NCBI GenBank assembly: GCA_004369045.1
Contig: ML213508.1
Span: 354,532-418,531, forward strand
Source of the DNA: Heliocybe sulcata
Lineage: Eukaryota > Basidiomycota > Agaricomycetes > Gloeophyllales > Gloeophyllaceae
Direction of reading: 5' to 3'
Length of the DNA: 64,000 bases
Every line of letters starts with the position of its first letter. Position 1 is the first letter of the stretch. The notes under the pieces are model-generated. The model had not been told where the DNA came from. It ran no database searches and worked only from the letters and a program-made list of their open reading frames with translations. The translations under genes were made by a program, and so were the position numbers. Below, piece after piece: positions 36,336 through 48,117 of this stretch.

Positions 36336-36678
36336 ACATGTCAGATAGATATCATCCCATAGAAAATAACCGAGAATGTATTCACTAATATAGCTAGCGT
36401 AACGTATCTCACGGAGACTTGGCATGTTACGAGGAATAGATGCTTATCTAGACATGTATACTTAGTCAGCTCCATGTAGTTCGATACATTATAAATCGCT
36501 TGATCGTGCAGAGTCTTATTCATTACTTACTAGCGTACTGTACTGTAGTGCCTACTTTGCGCAATGCAATGTCCGGGTGACTGTAATGCAAATGAGAGAG
36601 TGATGCTATGATAGAGGTGATAGACCCAAACAAACTGCCGTAAAGATGTCCGATTGTCCAGTATACAAATGCAGGAAA
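36336..36678. other. Convergent 3' intergenic region
   Basis: 343 bp of AT-richer sequence between the 3' ends of the ABC transporter and the chitin synthase gene. Nothing further is seen. Confidence 0.5.
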
Positions 36679-39600
36679 CTACGATTGACTGAGCAGAGCG
36701 CGATCGATAGCGGCATTTATAGTCGCTTTCCGAGAGCTCAGGTCAACTCCGAATTGCTCCTCTAGCTTCATCCTGATCTCCCGCTTCGTCACCGAGTTGA
36801 GATCCGCGCCTTGTAATACCCCAAGAACAGCTCTCTCCAGTTCGGTGTCGGATGGGCCATCACCAGATTGTCCAATGGAAGCAGCCGGTAGATCGAAGCC
36901 CAAATAATTCGTCGCAGGTCGGGAAGGTGCGGGTTGATATAACATGCTTCCAGCCTCGCTCATGGGCCGAAGAGGGGAACCCGTGAAACCAGCGTTCGGC
37001 GTGTTGCGACCAGAGTTGTAGCCTGGCGGAGGCTGGTACATGTGCTGAGATGGTGAAGGCGAATAACTGCGTGGCTCGTAGTATGTCTCGTGCCCGTAGA
37101 GAGACCCCGTCCGAGACTCCGCATAACCACCGTTGTTGAATTTGCTTGGAGGAACCCATGATCCAATACTGTGATTGGATTCTTTGTCCCAGAGTTCATT
37201 TTCCTAAAGTATGGGGGTCAATCTATGTCGCAAGTACTCTTGTCAAACCACTTACGTATTCATTCCAAGATTTCAGCGGGATAACGCGAGGGTCGAATTT
37301 GCCTTCATCCTGTCAGGAGGGGCTATGAGGGAACTTGGTTAAGGAGACTGGTTGCGCAGACTTACGTGAACGATCATCTTTTTGCCACTCTCACCCAAGA
37401 CGACGCGAGTTTGACCCCATGAGAAATCGTCCATCCGCCAGAACGAGTAGAGAGGAAGCAGGAAAGAGAAGACGGGAATGGCCAGAATGTAGAAGACCAT
37501 CCACCCTATCATGTCCCACTTACGGCGAAGAATGAAAACCAGTGCTTGGATGCCGTACACGGCGACGATCATGATGATAGAAAGGGTGGGAATAGCCTTC
37601 CCTTCTCCTGCGACCAGGTAGATCAGATAGACAATCTAAATATACCGAGAACGGTCAGCAGTGTTCGCATCAGGCTGGTTAAGAACGTACGTATGCCACT
37701 GTCACAGGCTGAATCAGAGTGGAGAGCAAGTCCAGTAGCACGACGAAGCGCATCGAGAAACAACAGAAACCGCATAGTTGATCCAGGAAAACGAGCTCTC
37801 CAAGGTTGTGCACGGTCGAATTAATCCACCGACGACGCTGCGAAAGCAGGACTTTCCAATCATCGGGGGCGACTGTGTAGGCATGAGCATCGCGGACGAA
37901 CTGCGTCTTGAAATTGGGGAAATGTTTCATGAGCAGCGTCGTCAGGTAACGATCCTCTCCAAGGTGCAGCAGGTTCTTCATGTGAAGCGTATCTACCCGA
38001 TTCTCCGAATAGTCCTGGATGATCTGGTTGGAGACGAACAGCGGCTTGTGGGTATCCGGTGTGCGAAGGCGGTAGAGGGTGAAACAACCTGGAAGACATG
38101 TGACGGAACCGAACAAGCTCTCGAATGCTTTCGCCATGTGGTGGGAAAGGAAATATTCGTACACCTAGGAGAATCATAAGATCCGTGCAAGAAGCACAAG
38201 CAGGAGTGGTATCGCACCTGCATCATGGTAACAATCGATTGTTTCGCGTTGGCCAGCTCTGTTTCACCACAGACACCCAGAAGCTTTTTGTCTCGTATCA
38301 TGCTGTAACGCGCTATCAGACACGTCGCAGAGCGGAACGCTGGATACTTACGCGGATATTAGACGATTAACAGAAAGTGGATCGACCGTGGTATCTGCAT
38401 CGACCATGAACAAGTACTCGTAGAACGTCGGGTTAACTCCGATAACGTTCTTGATTTGATGATACATTTCAAGCTCCATTGGGTTCATGGGGGCGTTGAA
38501 GTGCACCTGTAGCACAGGATCAGAATCTTCTCAGACGGATGCCGGCAGAAACTCACCTTGTTCAGGAAATGCATGAGTATCATCTGTGAGTCGCGCTTAC
38601 CACGATTACCAGGCCTCGACCGTTCAGATGGCTTGCCAACTTTCACAATGACGAGATAAGGGACGACATGGCCGCCAACTTCGTACAACCCTGAATACAC
38701 CTTCCCCATATTGTGTTGTTTAACACCCTCGCCAAGCGAGAGGAAACTCAATGGTTCAGGATCCTGGTTAGGGTCTGCGCCCAGGATGTCGAGGACAATG
38801 CGGGGAGTAGGGCGGTCGTTTCCAGAACCGACGATCATACCGTCGCAGATGACCAACAACAGCTTGCGCTTGTCGTCGTACTTCATCTGAGCCAGGGAGT
38901 CGATGGTCTTTTTCAGGGATGATTCGCCTTCGGTATAACAAGGAACCTGACAAATCACGAACTTGTCGTGGTCTTCCGGCGCTCTCTCAGAACTGATGTT
39001 GATCGAGGCTAAAAACTTGAAACCGATGACGCTGACCATGATAACCGAGAGGACGAGTAAGATGTAAGTCGCAAACAGGCATTGCGGCGACTGGCGATTG
39101 TCGACTTTGCCTATCAAGAAGAGGTTTCGTAGACACACTTTCTGTCTGTCCAGTATATCCTGATCAACACCCAGGTTATCCAGAGCTTTCGTGACATCTG
39201 TTCCGGCATAGTATGTAAAGGTATCCACGACCGATTGATGCATGAAGTGCGTGTCGGCGCTGGGAGCTTGGGTTCCACTGGGGGCTCTTGTAAAGGGCGG
39301 GCTCTTGATGTAGGTCGTGAGATCATACACCAGGCCATCATAGATTGCCACCGACTGCTTGTTCGATGCCATGTTCCTGATTTCCTTTGGGGTGTATCCC
39401 ATGAAACCCACGCGGTTTCTCCAGCGCATCTGAGTCATGACTTCGAAGTACCAGTCGGGGCGAGAATCGTTGGTGAAGGCTCGGAAATCATGGTATTGCG
39501 CATTGACATCCGTGTTGTTGGTCGAATCAAGCACGATATAGGGGCTGACGGATCCGGATACTCCGTTGCAGAGTGCGCTGACCTGAACGGACGGGAGGTC

Positions 39601-42600
39601 AGGACCAGATACCCAAAGGTGCCAAACAAGGGATCATACCTGAACCGGGAAAATGTTGTCTGCGGAAGTGCCTCCGTACTTCAAGATGCTCTTGGACGGC
39701 ACAACCGACACCACGCGCTGATGGGTGGCCGCAATCTGCGTCAGATCAAATACTTCACCCCGAATAGATGTGTACACATTATTCGCGTTGTCCTTGGAAT
39801 TGTGCGACGCCAGTTCGTTTGTGCTGAAGACATGTTCCGTAGGGCAGATGACGTTGCCAAGCACGGCAATGACGAAAACCGCACATCCACAAACGAACCA
39901 AATGATGAGGTTGAGCGCGAGCTTCTCTCGCCACGCTTGCTGTACATCCGGCCGCTTCATCCGACCAAACCACCTGATGAAGAAGGTCGGGCACCAGAAC
40001 GTCAACAGCCAGCAGAGCGCGACCCATCTGCGGCGGGCCGAGCTCTCCTTGAGGACCTCGGTCGTCTCGCCCTCTTGGATATCGCCAGGAAGAGCCTCCT
40101 TGTCCATGAGGCCCTGCCGGTCTGCGTTTTGGAACATATTGCGGGACGGCGCATACGATTCCGTCCCGAAGTTTGAGACCGAATCATCCCGATTGCTGGT
40201 TAGCCTGCTACGACCATCGAAGTCCTCACTGCGGAGAGACTTGTGCTCGTCGTATTCGTCATCATATATATCGGCTCTCTGGAACGGGGAGGCGTTGGCG
40301 ACTAGGGGCAATTGCTGATTTGATGACTGTCCGAAAGGATCATTATATCCGCCATCATATGGAGAGTTATCGTGCATCCCAGGCGTCGAATAAGGAGCGT
40401 AGGGATCCCCGCCGGTAGTAAGACCAGCCTCCGCCTCAGCATCTCGCAGACGGTTGCGTTTCTGTTCGTCAACGTCCTTTGACCTCAAGAAGTCCTCTAG
40501 CTTGTGGAAGGCGGGCTGCGAAAGGAACACCTGAAGTATATCGTCAGTTACCGCACACGGGAAGCAGAACAGCACTGTGAACGCATACCTTGTGCTGACC
40601 AATGGCAATATCTTTCTCTTCTAAGCCCAATGCTGTCCTGGCCTGTATTATCTGCTCCTGAGGTCCGCCCTCCGCGACCCCCAGTGAAGCCAAAGACTCC
40701 TTATACCGCTCCGTAAACTCCTCTGGCATCATATTGACCTCAAACAGATTCACACATCTCCTCGCAATCTCCGGCAAGCCCATACTCCGCACTTGACCCT
40801 TGACCGACCGCCCCTCCAGCTGATTCGGCAGCTGCGAGTCATTCGGGCTGATACAGAACACGTACCACGACTGGCTCTCCTCCAGCGTCTCGAACAGCGT
40901 ATCCAAAGCGCTGCGGAACTCGCCCGCGACGCAGGGGGCACCGCCGCTCTTCTCGGTGGTGGGCTGCATCTCATCTTCGTCCTTGTCATTCTCCTCGATC
41001 TCAGCGAGTACAGTCGGCTTGCGCTTGATAGTGTTCTTCCGACGTGTAGACGGCGCACGCATGGGTTTGACAGGCTGCTGAGCAGCGACAATGGTGTCCT
41101 CATTGCGAGGGTGGGCCTGAGTGGCAATCGCTTTTGCGGAGAAGAGGCCCTTCACAAACGGATTTGCAGAGCCTGTACCTTCCGCTCCGCCAACTTCACC
41201 CGCACTGTGAGCACCGCGCAGAAGTGATACGAAGTCAGGGTTCACAGCGTCCAAGTTCCTCTCCAGGAATCCCTCGGCCGAGTACGTCACAGGCCCGTTG
41301 TAGTGGTGGACGGTGAAGGTAGGGAAGCCCGAGCGGTCGATGGAGCCCATCTTGAAGGACGAATGGTTGCCCCAGCGTTTACCAAACGCCTCTATCATAG
41401 TATGGTCCGTCTTCTTCGGTATCCTGCGAGCTTGGTCATCCATGATGTGAATAAGTCCTCCCGGCTTGTTCTGGAGCAAGCGCAGGCACTCCGAGTTGTC
41501 GAAGTACGGGATCTGCGGAACGTAGTTCGTCAGACCCTCGGAAGCATACTCGCTAGCATTCTTCTCAAAGATCCGCTTGTGCACAAAGTTGTGCAGCCTT
41601 TCGTTCGCGTAGTTGATGCAGAACTGGTCGAGGGAGTTCGAGCGACTCGTCATGTTCTGAGGGCCCGGGAGGTCAAAGAGAGCAATGAAGGTCGCAAAGT
41701 CGTCCTTGCAGAGCTTCTGATTAATGTGCTCATTCAGCCATGCGAACAACAAAGAGTACAAGGTCTTGGCAAGATCGTCTCTGTTGTCCGATGCACCATC
41801 TGGATCCAGGAAAACAGTGCACAGCTCCTTCCTGACAAGCTTGGTCTTGTAGGACAAGGCATTCTCCAGAGCCGCAGGCTGCACACCCAGAAAGTCCGCG
41901 ACAATCGCCAAGATGTCAGTATTCCTGACGACCGCAGCATCCTCATTTCGGTGCCGGTCAATCGTGAACTCGAGGTTGCCAAGATGCAGAATGGCCGCGA
42001 TCAGCTGACAGGTCTGCGCGACGTGTCTCTTGGACAGCCCAACGTTCTTCATCGCCATCTTGAGCTGCTCGAAGCGCGCCCCGTCCTCTCCGCCCCCAAC
42101 AGGCCCCCGACTCGACGCGGCCGTGCGCTGGCCCAGATATCTGTACGCCGTCTTCTCGTCTAAATGCATGTGCTGCCTTTCCTCCGGCGCAGCCCCAGCG
42201 ACGAGGTAGTAGAAAATATGGAAATTGCGCTCGCCGGAGGGAACCTGCGCGACGCGGTTGCGCTCGAGGTAATAATCGAGCGTCTTGACACCGCACAGCC
42301 GACCACGCTCCGTGAACTGCAGCTCGGTGTACTTTCCGTAGCGCGAGGCGTTGGCATTGAACAGCGTGCGGCAGTTGCCAAATGTTTCGAGGATAAATTC
42401 CGCGGCGGGGACTTGGTTTGCAAGCTTCGATCCTTTCTTGCCGGGGTTGCTCACACTCAGCTCGAGCAGCGTCTTGATCGACAGACGGCGGCTCTCCGAT
42501 TTGCCACTACCGGTCTCACCACTGTCCTCTCATCAGCCTCAGAAATAGTAACTACGTACATAACAACGCACCTAATGAGAATACTCTGGTCCTGCCCTGT

Positions 42601-42912
42601 CCTCCTCATATGATAATATGCGTTATTCGCAAGCTGAAACACATGCGGCGGGAGCGCCATCTTCTCCTGTGCTGTGTCCCGGTACTCCGCCGCGTACTTG
42701 TGCATCACCGAGTCAGCATTGCTGGGGACGTACTTGTGCGGGTTCAGAGCTACGATAGCGGACCTTCCAATGCCGGTGTAGATATTGTCGCTCATGAACC
42801 GCTCACGCAGACATGACACGATAACGTCGTCGGATATGGGGGTAAGGGTCGTCAGGTCCGTCACGGATTCGAGCTGCTGGTGGTAGCCCATCCCGCTAGA
42901 TTGGCGGGCCAT
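36679..42912 (-). CDS. Chitin synthase with N-terminal myosin motor (class V/VII type)
   Basis: The protein starts [10 protein letters not shown] (42912). The motor domain has [11 protein letters not shown], the P-loop [11 protein letters not shown] rebuilt across an intron (42573-42525 region), switch [13 protein letters not shown], and DLPGPQN in place of the usual DISGFE switch II. It ends with the converter-like [18 protein letters not shown]. After a linker with membrane helices comes a cytochrome b5-like segment ([17 protein letters not shown]). The chitin synthase domain follows, with [62 protein letters not shown] and [13 protein letters not shown], and helices at the end. Residues near the C-terminus form a DEK_C domain ([20 protein letters not shown]). 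These enzymes add GlcNAc to chitin at the plasma membrane of hyphal tips, and the motor helps deliver or tether the vesicles. It looks intact, with about nine introns. Confidence 0.94.
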
Positions 42913-43300
42913 TTTGTCTGAGGAAACCAACTACACCGAAACCTTGCTTGTCGCCAGACCTAGAAGAGAAAGAGGGGGAAGAAGCAGCAGGCCTGCTGCA
43001 CCAGCAGCCGTCGTGGTCGTTGCGAGAAGAGGTGAAGTTCGCACGCGGCATCACCTCCCCCTTTAAGGCAGTGTGGCGGGTCAAGGCCAGAGCAGACCAT
43101 CCTGCCTCTTGCTAATTTTCCTAGAGATATAGGAGGGTTCGAGGTACACTCGAGAGCTTAGGAGGGTTATGAGCAGCTTTATATAGTACATTGAGAGGTA
43201 AAAGTACATGGATCGCAGCGTGTGTAATCAGCAGACAGAAATAAGACAGAATCCGCCATGAGAGAAGACAGGACAGGATTAACTGCGCCTATGACAATGG
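42913..43300. other. Promoter region of the chitin synthase gene
   Basis: 388 bp upstream of the chitin synthase start, which also hold the 3' end of the PTPA gene. On the minus strand TATATAAA (43178-43185) lies about 265 nt before the start and may be its TATA box. No gene is seen. Confidence 0.45.
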
Positions 43301-44781
43301 CTAATCAAAGGGCACTGGACGAATACCGGGTCCGGAAAGTCTAAAAGCATCCTTCTTGTCTCTTCCTGCTGCAGCGCCGAAGACAGAAGGGACTGGAATA
43401 CCACAGCAGTCGCCCCAGCCGACTTCGCGTTGGCCGGCACCACCGGCATCGTGAGCGTGATCGTGCCCCCAGTGCTCGTCATCAGGGTTCTGAGACTCAG
43501 GTGGTGGTGGACCGTCGTATGGCAGGAGAGAACCGAACAGGAAATGCTGGATGACCGGAAGCTTGCCCAGGACTTCTGCTTGGTACATTTTGATCATACC
43601 GGAGTTGACCTTGTCCCAGGTCTTGACCTAGAGGACAAGGTGAGTTGAAAATTTCGTAACATGATGTAGACAATGTCCGCACCGCTGAAATATCATCTAA
43701 CATCGGAGAATGCCACCTCAGAGACGCACTCTTGACCTAGCAACGACTGCTCAGCCGCACTGACGCGGTAAATCGTGAGACGTACCGAGTTAATGAACTG
43801 AATGCATGCGAAGTACATATAGTGCTTCGAGTATTCCTCAACAATTTCAGCATCATGAATGGCCTTCGGCCGAATATACTTGTGACCTGGAATAGAAAAG
43901 ATGAATTAAGGAAACATGAAAGAGTAATAAAGGTCGCATGCCTTTCAGCTGCGCAGAACCCCACAGGAACGGTAGAAAATGATAATCATCAAGTCCCCAT
44001 ACCCCGTGTGATCCTGCAGGCTCCAGCCAGTACGTCGACTGGAGAACTCGCATGACCTGGACATATCTGGCGATGGCATCAGTAATGCTACAGTAGGGTG
44101 AAAAGCAAGCCAAACCTCCAGAAGACCTTCACAACATCAGCCGTATGATCTGTTGTTGAGATTACACCAAGACGTTCAAGGCAAATCCTGCCAGGGAGAT
44201 GTTAAACGTCCATAAACCGCCGATAAGAAGGATGAAAACGTACAGCCAGCATAAGAAGTTCAACTCCATGCCACTCCCGTAGTCGATACGAGTTCTATTG
44301 CCCCACGACTCGCAAAAATACACGGAGATCTCTGGTATAGCATCCGCAGGCAAATTTGGCAAACTAGCATGTAAGGCTTCAGCATTCTGAAAAGCATGAG
44401 CCCAAATTTCCATCCCACAACGCCCTCCAGTACACACCTCCTGAACCTTGTCATAGAACGTCTTGAACGCAGGGTTCCCGAACCTCGACGCCTTATTATC
44501 CACAGGAGGTGTATCCTTCGCGATACCCTCCACCTTATTCAACACGTCCATTATTGCAGCAACACCCTGCACTTAGCATGAGCTTGGTCATGCTTGAGTC
44601 GTGTAAGCTACTGGCCACGGCGCACGGGAGATTCGGAGCATTCATCGGTTAGTTTCACGCCTACGACGGCGGTGTTGAGCTCCTCGATGAAGGCAACAAT
44701 GTCGCGGTGTGTCTGGGATGCTTGGAACGCGTCTAACTGCTCCTTCGATAAAATTAATTTGCGCGGACGTTGGAAAGACAT
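43301..44781 (-). CDS. Serine/threonine phosphatase 2A activator PTPA (Rrd1/Rrd2 family)
   Basis: The minus-strand exons begin [19 protein letters not shown] (44781). Family blocks follow in order: [116 protein letters not shown] and [11 protein letters not shown] Gly/His-rich tail of about 70 residues follows ([18 protein letters not shown]). PTPA is a cytosolic and nuclear peptidyl-prolyl isomerase-like factor that reactivates PP2A and supports stress and cell-cycle control. Met stands where many members have His in the GxGHE motif (GSGME here), which may mark a subfamily. The tail is longer than in yeast Rrd1. Start 421 bp from the divergent zinc-transporter gene. Confidence 0.92.
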
Positions 44782-45202
44782 TGTGATGAAGAGAACAAGA
44801 AGAGAAGGAGGAGAATCCGCCACCGTCCGCCACCGTGGGCTTCGCTTGCAATTGCTCATTCCCTTTCCCTCTCCGTACGTGCCTTCAGACCATCCTGTCG
44901 ACGGCTCCCCAGTTCTGTGGAATCTAGTGGGGATATTATCTATAGCCTTCGACGTGGGTAATTCCGCATCAGCCAAGCGCTGTGGCCCAGGATTATCGTG
45001 TCCGTGTTACAGTTCAGCTGGCCGCCCTAAGCCTCCCTGAATACTCGGAATTGTACCTGGTTGCTCCCAATACAGTCGGTGCCAGTGACTGATGTCCTAG
45101 ACTTGCATATTTTGCCTCCGACCCACACAATCTGGCCCAGGCAATAACAGTGAGTTTCTTTAAAGAGTGCGCTATCCGCAATAGAGCTGTACGAGGACGC
45201 AG
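44782..45202. promoter_or_regulatory. Divergent promoter, PTPA and Zrg17-like gene
   Basis: 421 bp between two divergent start codons. No clear TATA box. The PTPA side is purine-rich just upstream of the start (read on the plus strand as GAAGAGAACAAGAAGAGAAG). Confidence 0.4.
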
Positions 45203-47617
45203 ATGCACCGAAGAAAGTCGAGCCAAGATGAGGACGATGCCGTAGTATCTCTGGATGAGCGAGAGGCGCCGAACGGAACGTCTACACCTCCTCGCACGCG
45301 AGTCAACTCTACACCTATGCAGCCTCCGTCGGGGCTCGGGGCGTCGCAGTCGTACCCTAGCCTGCCTCCATCTGCGGGTCCTTTTCGTACCAGCTTCTCC
45401 TTGAATCCCCCCACGAACGGAGGCCGGAGTCTCAACGGTAATAACGCCGCACCCCCTTCTCCATTTCGGGCCTCATTCTCCAAGGCCTCACATTCACGGA
45501 CGAAATCGACATCCGCCCCGTACGCAACGTCCGTCCCATCCCCGCTCTCGCCGTCCTTCTCGTCGCAGTCCTTCTCTTCCTCACCGTCCTTCTCCCTCCC
45601 CCAGTCACAGTCAGGACGGCTGAGCCCGGGCTTCTCCTCCTCCACGCTGTCCGACGCTGCTAATAATACGATAGGCCCGCCTCCCAAAAACTTCCGTCGC
45701 CATTCCCGCATCAACTCCCGTAACTTATCCATATTCTTCCCACGACCCGGAGTTCTGCCACAACAAACTATCTTGGAGGATGGCGTACAAGAGCTGGAAT
45801 ATCCCTCACAATCTCAGGGGGTGCTAATTCCTTCAGCGGAGAGTATGCCGAGCCTGCGCTCGCGCGTTCCAGGCCCCGAGAAGCTGGGCGAAGGATTCAC
45901 ATTCGGCGAACGACCTCCAGACGCCAGAGATGAGCTAGACGAGCCAGGTATCCGCGCTTCCGCGACGCACCCTATGACATCAATGTCTTCCAGGCCATCG
46001 AAACGGGGGCACCACCACCGGCACTCTCTATCGCATAACTTCTCCGCGTTTCTAGACCCGAATGTGGGACCGACAGACTTGCAAACGAGCCCCGCGCCTG
46101 TGCCTGCCTCACCTTGGAACCCCGTCTCGCCGTTTTCGCCGCAAGTATGGCCACAGTCTGCGCAGCCGACGAAGACGACCTTCGATACGAGTGCCTCTGA
46201 GAAGACAATTCATCAGTCGCTTGACAATCACGTAGACCTCGAGTCGCGTGGTGTCGCTGCTCCGGTTGCTGTTGCTTGCGTCACCCTTCAGTTTCTACTC
46301 GGCGCGTGGATGTGGGTATGTGGCCAGCAGGTCGGTTCCCTCGCGTGTACGGGCCTGGGATACTGGGTTGTCTTCGATTCTTTTGGTCTGGGGCTCGGTC
46401 AGCTTCTACCTGCGTACTTGGCCAGCCCATCGACGCAGAGCAGAATACGTCGGCCCTATGGGTGCGTTTGTTCAGTTGACCGGTGCACATATTAACGAGC
46501 ATGGCGAACAGAAACGCGCGGATAGAAACTGTGCTACTCTTTGCGCAGTCCGTCTATCTCATGTTTTCAGCCGTGTATGTCTGTAAAGAGACTGTAGAGC
46601 ATCTCCTACTCTCTGTTGGAGAGGAAGGCCACCACCATCATTTTGGCGATGAGACAGCCACGCTATTGGGGTAGGTCATACATTTCGATAGTCTTGTCTT
46701 CTTTATACTAATACCGGGACGTGGTCCAGCATCCAGTTTCCCGTCTTCACGATCCTTATTGCCATTGCGTCACTATCGGTTAGCGGGCTTGTGTTCCATA
46801 ACAATACCAAGCTTGTGAACGGTATAGTAAATTCGCTGCAGGCGCGTTGCAAAGCTAACATTACATTTGTCAGTTGCCGGCAACTATTTACCTCCAGTAT
46901 CATCTCTCCTTCGCTCTATCTCGTCCCGTTACCCAACAGCCTCATCATATACCCCATTATCAACGACTCCCACTGGAATCTTTCTGTCCAATCCATTTAC
47001 ATTATCACCTATTGTATTCTCATCCTCATTACTCCTCATCGTCCTCGCCGTTCCTCCGTGAGTACTGAAGGCCTTATGCCTAATCCGGGACGGATACTGA
47101 CGGCGAGTCTCTGACAGAACGCAACACCAGGCATTCGATCTCCTACTCTCATCCGTTGAAACTATAGTAATGTTCCGAATATCGTACCGGGCTTGTGTGG
47201 CTCTGGGCGCCGTTCTCCTCCAGACTGCCCCAGGGAGAGGCCTTCCTGGCGGCCGTATGGAGGCTTTCCTCCGGGCCATGCGAGAGGTGCGTCTCCTGCA
47301 CCCTGATTGCATATATATTGCTGACCTATTTTGTACCAAAGCTTGAACGGCATCCTCAGATCCTGCACCTGCCCGCACCGCATATATGGCAACTGACTGC
47401 TCCGCTGTCACGTACGAGTGCCACGAGCACGAAGGCTGCGGTGCAGTCTTTAGTGGTGACTCTCGAGCTGCATGTCAAGAAGGACATGGCTGATCGCGAA
47501 GTGGTGGAGCTGACAAGGTGGGCTTGGGAGAAGTGCGAGAGCGCGCTCACTGTCGGGACTAGTGGAAGCAGAGGAGAGGCGGAGGTTGAGGTCACCGTGG
47601 GCGTGGTTAAAGGATAA
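45203..47617 (+). CDS. Zrg17/Cis4-like zinc transporter (cation diffusion facilitator family)
   Basis: Exon 1 (from 45203) codes a long Ser/Pro-rich cytosolic region of about 350 residues, then membrane helices AAPVAVACVTLQFLLGAWMW and WVVFDSFGLGLGQLL. Later exons give ETVLLFAQSVYLMFSAVYVC, a short His loop (GEEGHHHHFGDE), FPVFTILIAIASLSVSGLVF, LFTSSIISP-like and FSSSLLLIVLAV helices. The soluble C-terminal CDF domain follows, with GGRMEAFLRAMREV, RHPQILHLPAPHIWQL and LELHVKKDMADREVVELTRW. Zrg17 partners with Msc2/Cis4 to bring zinc into the ER and Golgi lumen. The long disordered N-terminus and the short His loop fit Zrg17-like members better than vacuolar Zrc1. It ends at TAA 47615-47617. 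Some middle junctions (46860-47150) are approximate. Confidence 0.8.
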
Positions 47618-48117
47618 TATCCTCATTCGGTGTGATATAATTGTTTGTCTATCATTCGCATCTCGGGGATTCTCATCGTCGTTGTTCTGAACTGTCAAGC
47701 CTTACTCCAGCATATCTCTGCACCCTGAACTTCTCGAGGCGACCCTGCTACCTTTCAGACCCGGAAGCTGTGTGTTATCTGAGTCCTCTATGACCCTGTT
47801 TTATGTCCTCGTTTGCCGTTAACGCGACGGTGTACGTATAGGAGATAAGGCAGCCTCGCCAAATCGGCAAGCGTCGCTGCTCCTCCGCTACTCTATCTCT
47901 TCCTTCTCCCCAGTTCTGTGTGGAAATGTTACTACAATGCTAGAGTAATACGCCTGCAGCAAGGCAGTGCGATACATACACGTGTGGCTTCCATTTCCTG
48001 CGCAGACGCCAGGTCCGATATAGCCTTTGCATTTGCCTGCTGCAGACTGCGGCCATGTCTTATACTTCTTTATGGTATTAAGGGCTTTGGTTTCTCTCTC
48101 TACTGTGCTCCTGGTAT
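47618..48117. other. Intergenic region before the AMSH-like gene
   Basis: 500 bp with the 3' end of the transporter and the AMSH promoter. No supportable gene. Confidence 0.5.

Noticed and set aside
39235-40176. 313-codon plus-strand frame opposite the chitin synthase linker
   Set aside because: Antisense shadow; the minus strand carries the cytochrome b5-like part and membrane helices.
41303-42163. 286-codon plus-strand frame opposite the myosin motor
   Set aside because: Antisense shadow of the conserved motor domain.
44270-44300. Apparent loss of His in the PTPA motif (GSGME)
   Set aside because: All other family blocks are intact and Met may be usual in this subfamily; not strong enough as a separate finding.
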